NCBI GenBank assembly: GCA_963853835.1
Contig: OY970823.1
Coordinates: 6,590,001 to 6,654,000 of the forward strand
Direction: 5' to 3'
DNA from: Calendula officinalis
Lineage: Eukaryota > Streptophyta > Magnoliopsida > Asterales > Asteraceae
DNA: 64,000 nucleotides
Of this stretch, positions 59,898 through 64,000 are shown piece by piece (positions within the stretch are counted from its first letter, which is position 1; the number at the start of each line of letters is the position of its first letter). The translations under genes and the position numbers were made by a program. The notes beneath the pieces were generated by a model. The model was not told where the DNA came from and made no database searches. It saw only the letters and a program-made list of their open reading frames with translations.

Positions 59898-62816
59898 TAG
59901 AATTTCATATATATTTATATAAATTATATAAAAAATATTATTTTAAGTCATATTTAAAAAATATTTGTGACTCATCATAACTTGAGACTTTATGATACCG
60001 TTACATGGCACCTTACGTTTTTTATAAACTTGATTGAATGAAACATCTTCATTTTTTTATTATTGATATCAAGTGTATAAATATTAGCATTAAGATTAAT
60101 TTCTCTTAATTTATATAACATAATCTACTGACAAGGGCGTCTCCGAGATTCTGAATGCCCTGTACGAATATATGAAAATGGGTTCCCTAAATACAATATT
60201 TATATAAAAAGTTACAAATTCTAATTTTTTGTATTAAATTATAAAATTGGCTTAAAATTTTAAGGCTATATATAAGATACATATAAAAATTGGGCCCCTA
60301 AAAATTGTGGGCCATGTGCGGCTGCACCTCATGCACCTCCTCAAATACACTCTTGTCTATTGCTTTGGTGACAGTTAGACTATTTTCTTTACACTAGTAA
60401 GATATATAATCTCACAAAGATTTTTCGCACATAAAATTCTTCATAACATAATTTGAATATTAATAAAATTTGTATGATCCAACATGGAACAATACTTGAC
60501 TAGAAAGAATAATCCTTTAAACCGGGTATAAAATGCAAGTAATTTTAATGATTAAATAGTAATTAGTTCATTGCATTAATTAACTATATAAAATTTTAGT
60601 TAAGGTGAACAGTGACTTTTTGTCATTTTGTGCTAAAATCCCGTATTGAATATATTATAAAACAATTCATTTAATAACCAAAAATCTTTCCTACTGAAAT
60701 GGTAGTCGCGCGCCTTTCACATTTACCCCCTTTGCCAGAACCCCGGCTTCGATCCCCACCGGAAGCTATTTATTTCAAGTTTTGCTAAATTAATTTTTTC
60801 TGAAATGACAATTCACACGTGAACTTTAATATTTGATATCTATAGTTTTTTTAAAATAATGATTTCCATCAAAACCTGTATGTTTCTATATAACTAATAA
60901 ATTACTACATAACTAAATTATTATAATAATTTTTCTTTTTATACAATAAATTTTATTAATGCCTTTTATTTTTATTTTTATTAAATTATTAATATTATTA
61001 TTAATAATTTCCTATACTAAATTAGTTTTAAAGAGGCTTAACTTTTTAAGTTAACAAATTATATGATCTCATTTTAGCATAACGTTTTTTGATTGGCATG
61101 AGTATCACAAAATCGTACACAATGTAATACTAATGGCTACGAATCGACAAAATAAGTAATGTTGATAACAATGTAAATACAATCAGTAGAATAACCCAGA
61201 CTACGCTTATAACTAAACGTTGTAACAATTGCAACATTTACTTATTTAAATTATCTTTTGGATGTTGTATAAAAATCTAAACGGCATCGCGCGAGGTATT
61301 TTACACTAGTTTATGACAATTTTGTTATAACTTAAAACATTTCCGGCTTCCAACCCTATTAGAATTTAGAAGGGCTTATCGTGTAAAAAGTTAACTTATC
61401 AATTTATTATTAATGTTATAATCTTCATACTTTTTTTTCGTACTTATTTCATATACCTTAATTTAAACTTATCATTAATGTTGTAATTTTGAGTTTATTA
61501 GCTTAAATAAATTTAAATTTAAGCTTATTAAGCTAATAAGCTTAAAAACACCTTCAGTAAGTTTCTCAAACATGTCCTTAGTGTTATTAATTTACTTTGA
61601 TTTTAGGATCTCGCTCACTTAGCATCGGTGTTGTTAGACCGATCAGTTCTCCTTTAGTAGCTTTCCTTGAACCAACATGATTGGCATGATGGTGTCAGTT
61701 GGGGAGTTGGTCGTTTTAGTGTGCTGAAATGTAAAAAGAATATAGTGCCAGTATTGTCTATTGTATTGATATTCTGTTCTAATTTGTGTATATGTGTATT
61801 TTATGTGTAAAACATAAAGGTGATGTTTGTTTTTTAAGAGGAAATACGTCTGCAGTCTGCGGACCAAACTGCAGAGAAGATTTAGACCAAATGTCTGCAG
61901 TTTATAAGAAAAAGACGATTTGTTTTTCAATGTCTGCCGACTAAATATGTTTTTCTAGTGGCGGTATTGGTGGTGGTGTGTGGGGTGGGTGGTGGTGGTT
62001 GTGGTGGTGGTAGGTGGTGGTGGAGGCGACAGTAGGTGGTGGCGGTAGGTGGTGGTGGAGGAAGTAGGTGGTGTGTGTTGGTGGCAGGCGGTGGTGGTGG
62101 TAGTGGCGGGTGTGGTGGTGGTGGCGGTAGGTGGTGGTGGAGGTTGATGGTGGTGGTGGTGGTGGTGGTAAGAGTGGTGGTCGTAGGTGGTGAGGGTGGG
62201 TGGTAGGTGGTGGCGGTGGCGGTGGTAGGTTGTGGTGGGCGGTGGTGACGGTAGGTGGTGGTGGGTGGTGGCTATGGATGGTAGTGGTAGTGGTGGTGAA
62301 TAAACTCTTTTTTTTGTTGAACTAAAATGTCTTCTAAATTTGGAAGACTATGGTATAAGTCTTTCACAGTAAACCACAAAAAGACTTTTCCTCATCTTCC
62401 GACTTCCAAAAAACAAACGCTCATTTTCCTAAATGTCTTTCGCCTGCAGACATAAGACCTCAACAAGACTTTTTGCCAAAAAATAAATGCAGTATAAAGG
62501 TATTATCGGCATCAATATGCCAGTTAAGTATTAACTCACTGACATTAAACTGATTTACAAAATAATTTGGACTGAGTTGTCCGAAATGGCTTGAACTCGT
62601 GTACGCCCGAACGACCTGCGGACACGAATGCATCTCCAAAATTCCGGGCTCGTGCGGGTCAATTTTTGCACCTCATCGACACTGCAGTTGTCTCGTGCTG
62701 ACCTCCTCAGTACTGATTTTTTCATACTAACCACCTCAGTACTGAACCGATCAATACCGACCTCCTCGCACTGAGTGTTCGACGTGTACTGCGCTGCAGT
62801 ACTGACCTGCACTGAG

Positions 62817-63097
62817 CTGCTGTCTGATACTGACCTGCACAGCTGCTGTCTGATACTGACCTGCGCAGCTGCAGTCTCATACTGACCTGTGCAGACTGCA
62901 GTACTGAGCTGCTGCACTGACTTCCAATACTGAGTACGTATACTGAGTTCTCGTACTGACCCGCGGGACTGACCAGACGCTGGCAGTTACGAAAATACAG
63001 CAGTAAAGGTTGTTTACTGTTTTGATTTCTTGTTTAATTGTATTAAATGCATCTAATGTTTTGATTAATCATCACTTGGCATTCTAAACTATAAATA
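62817..63097 (+). repeat. Copia LTR region, copy B
   Basis: The 26-bp repeats (62817-62894) and TATA box (63090-63097) are kept, but the next 349 bp, which would hold the transcription start and LTR end, are deleted. Confidence 0.5.
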
Positions 63098-63505
63098 GAG
63101 ACCTTGAGTCTCATTTGTAGACACACCTTCACCCACTTCTCTTATAGAACAAAAAGGTTCAATTGAGTTTTTTTTTTGTAATCAAGTTTGTTTTGGCTAC
63201 TTGATTTTATCATACTTGTGAAAAGCTATAATTCTTCGGGATTTTTATCTATGGATTGCTTTGACATCTAGAATTTTGCTTTCAAAGTTTGAGAACTTTT
63301 GGAGTTTCTTATGAAACTTGTGGCTGATGGTTATAAAGTTTTGAGAGTTACAATAGTTGAAAAGATACAAGATATTCTTTGACTTCTTGAGTTGATTCCT
63401 AAAAGGATGTTACTTGAAATATATCTTTTAGCTAGTTGTATTTGAGAAACTTATATAACTTTGGATTAAGACTAATTTGTCTTATTTGTACTTTTCAGTT
63501 GAAAG

Positions 63506-64000
63506 ATGGAAAGTGGAATGGATACGCCGCTAGCATCCACCGTGTTGACTCCACCTATTGTGAATGCTATTCCTTTGGTTGGAACCCAAGTAGGCGTGAA
63601 CACCGTTGCCAACCATGCCGAAAGGCCCGAAAAGTTCAATGGGTTGAACTTTAAAAGATGGCAACAAAAGATGTTCTTCTACTTGACCACCTTGAACCTT
63701 GCAAGGTTCTTGACCGAATCCGCTCCTACGTTCGTTGATGGGGAGACCGATGTTCAATCCGTGAATGCGGTAGATGCATGGAAGCATTCGGATTACATTT
63801 GTTGAAATGATGTCTTGAACGGCTTGATTGATTCTTTGTACAACGTGTATTGCAAAATAACGACGTCCAAACTCTTATGGGAGTCGTTAGATCGCAAATA
63901 CAAGACCGAAGATGCCGGAACAAAGAAATTTGTCTTTGCCCGGTTTTTGGATCTCAAGATGATTGACTCAAAAACCGTAATGAGTCAAGTGCAAGAATTT
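63506..64000 (+). pseudogene. Copia gag, copy B, partial at window edge
   Basis: Same frame and same TGA (63803-63805) as copy A, with a few differences such as G for A in TQVAVNT and F for I in PTIVDG. It runs off the window after the equivalent of 58931, so the zinc knuckle is not visible. Confidence 0.85.

Larger units (their letters stand above)
59898..64000. repeat. Segmental duplication, copy B (continues past the window)
   Basis: It starts TTAGAATTTCATATATATTT as at 54480 and follows copy A to 58931. The offset is 5418 on the left and 5069 on the right, a difference that equals the 349-bp deletion at the junction 63145/63146 ('ctctt' joined to 'atagaac'). Confidence 0.92.

Overview
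This is a repeat-dominated, gene-poor piece of a plant nuclear genome. It holds nested Ty1/copia and Ty3/gypsy retrotransposons, a TRIM, a Helitron, several TAA-flanked Harbinger-type MITEs, a Mutator-type MITE, a hAT-like MITE and a tRNA-derived SINE. The only intact host gene I can support is an AMT1-type ammonium transporter on the minus strand (39582-43215, two exons). The host is a eudicot; an Asteraceae member is my guess from the style of the repeats, not something proved here.

Layout. 1-709: gypsy LTR-like fragment. 715-11778: a gag-only (TR-GAG type) copia-like element with 5-bp target duplications ATACG, interrupted by a 3.2-kb Helitron (2845-6062). 12070-16985: gypsy LTR fragment, then a decayed minus-strand copia element. 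16986-22068: a second, truncated copy of the gag-only element carrying an insertion bounded by (TA)n. 22069-28074: gypsy LTR fragment, minus-strand copia truncated inside reverse transcriptase, and its long leader. 28075-32159: gypsy LTR with adjacent primer site, then the LTR and leader of a minus-strand copia relative. 32160-34140: plus-strand copia pol remnant. 34188-39167: three Harbinger-type MITEs, the middle one containing a TRIM and a 2.9-kb gypsy LTR. 39582-43215: AMT1, whose 2.1-kb intron holds a Mutator MITE, a SINE and a foldback sequence. 44693-54479: more gypsy LTRs, MITEs and a ~175-bp tandem repeat. 54480-64000: a 5.1-kb segment and its near-identical second copy, separated by a 298-bp LTR fragment; the second copy runs off the window.

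The most interesting signal lies in the untranslated parts of the gag-only element. Its leader carries an array of stem-loops whose paired arms vary in a compensatory way. Just before gag there is a ~430-nt module also present in a copia element with a very different Gag (minus strand, about 25600-26010). In that module one 8-bp stem has seven of eight base pairs replaced by other complementary pairs while its 18-nt loop is unchanged. Downstream of gag a three-fold repeated multibranch structure also shows a compensatory change. All of this was read by eye and points to selected RNA structures in the genomic RNA of these retroelements.
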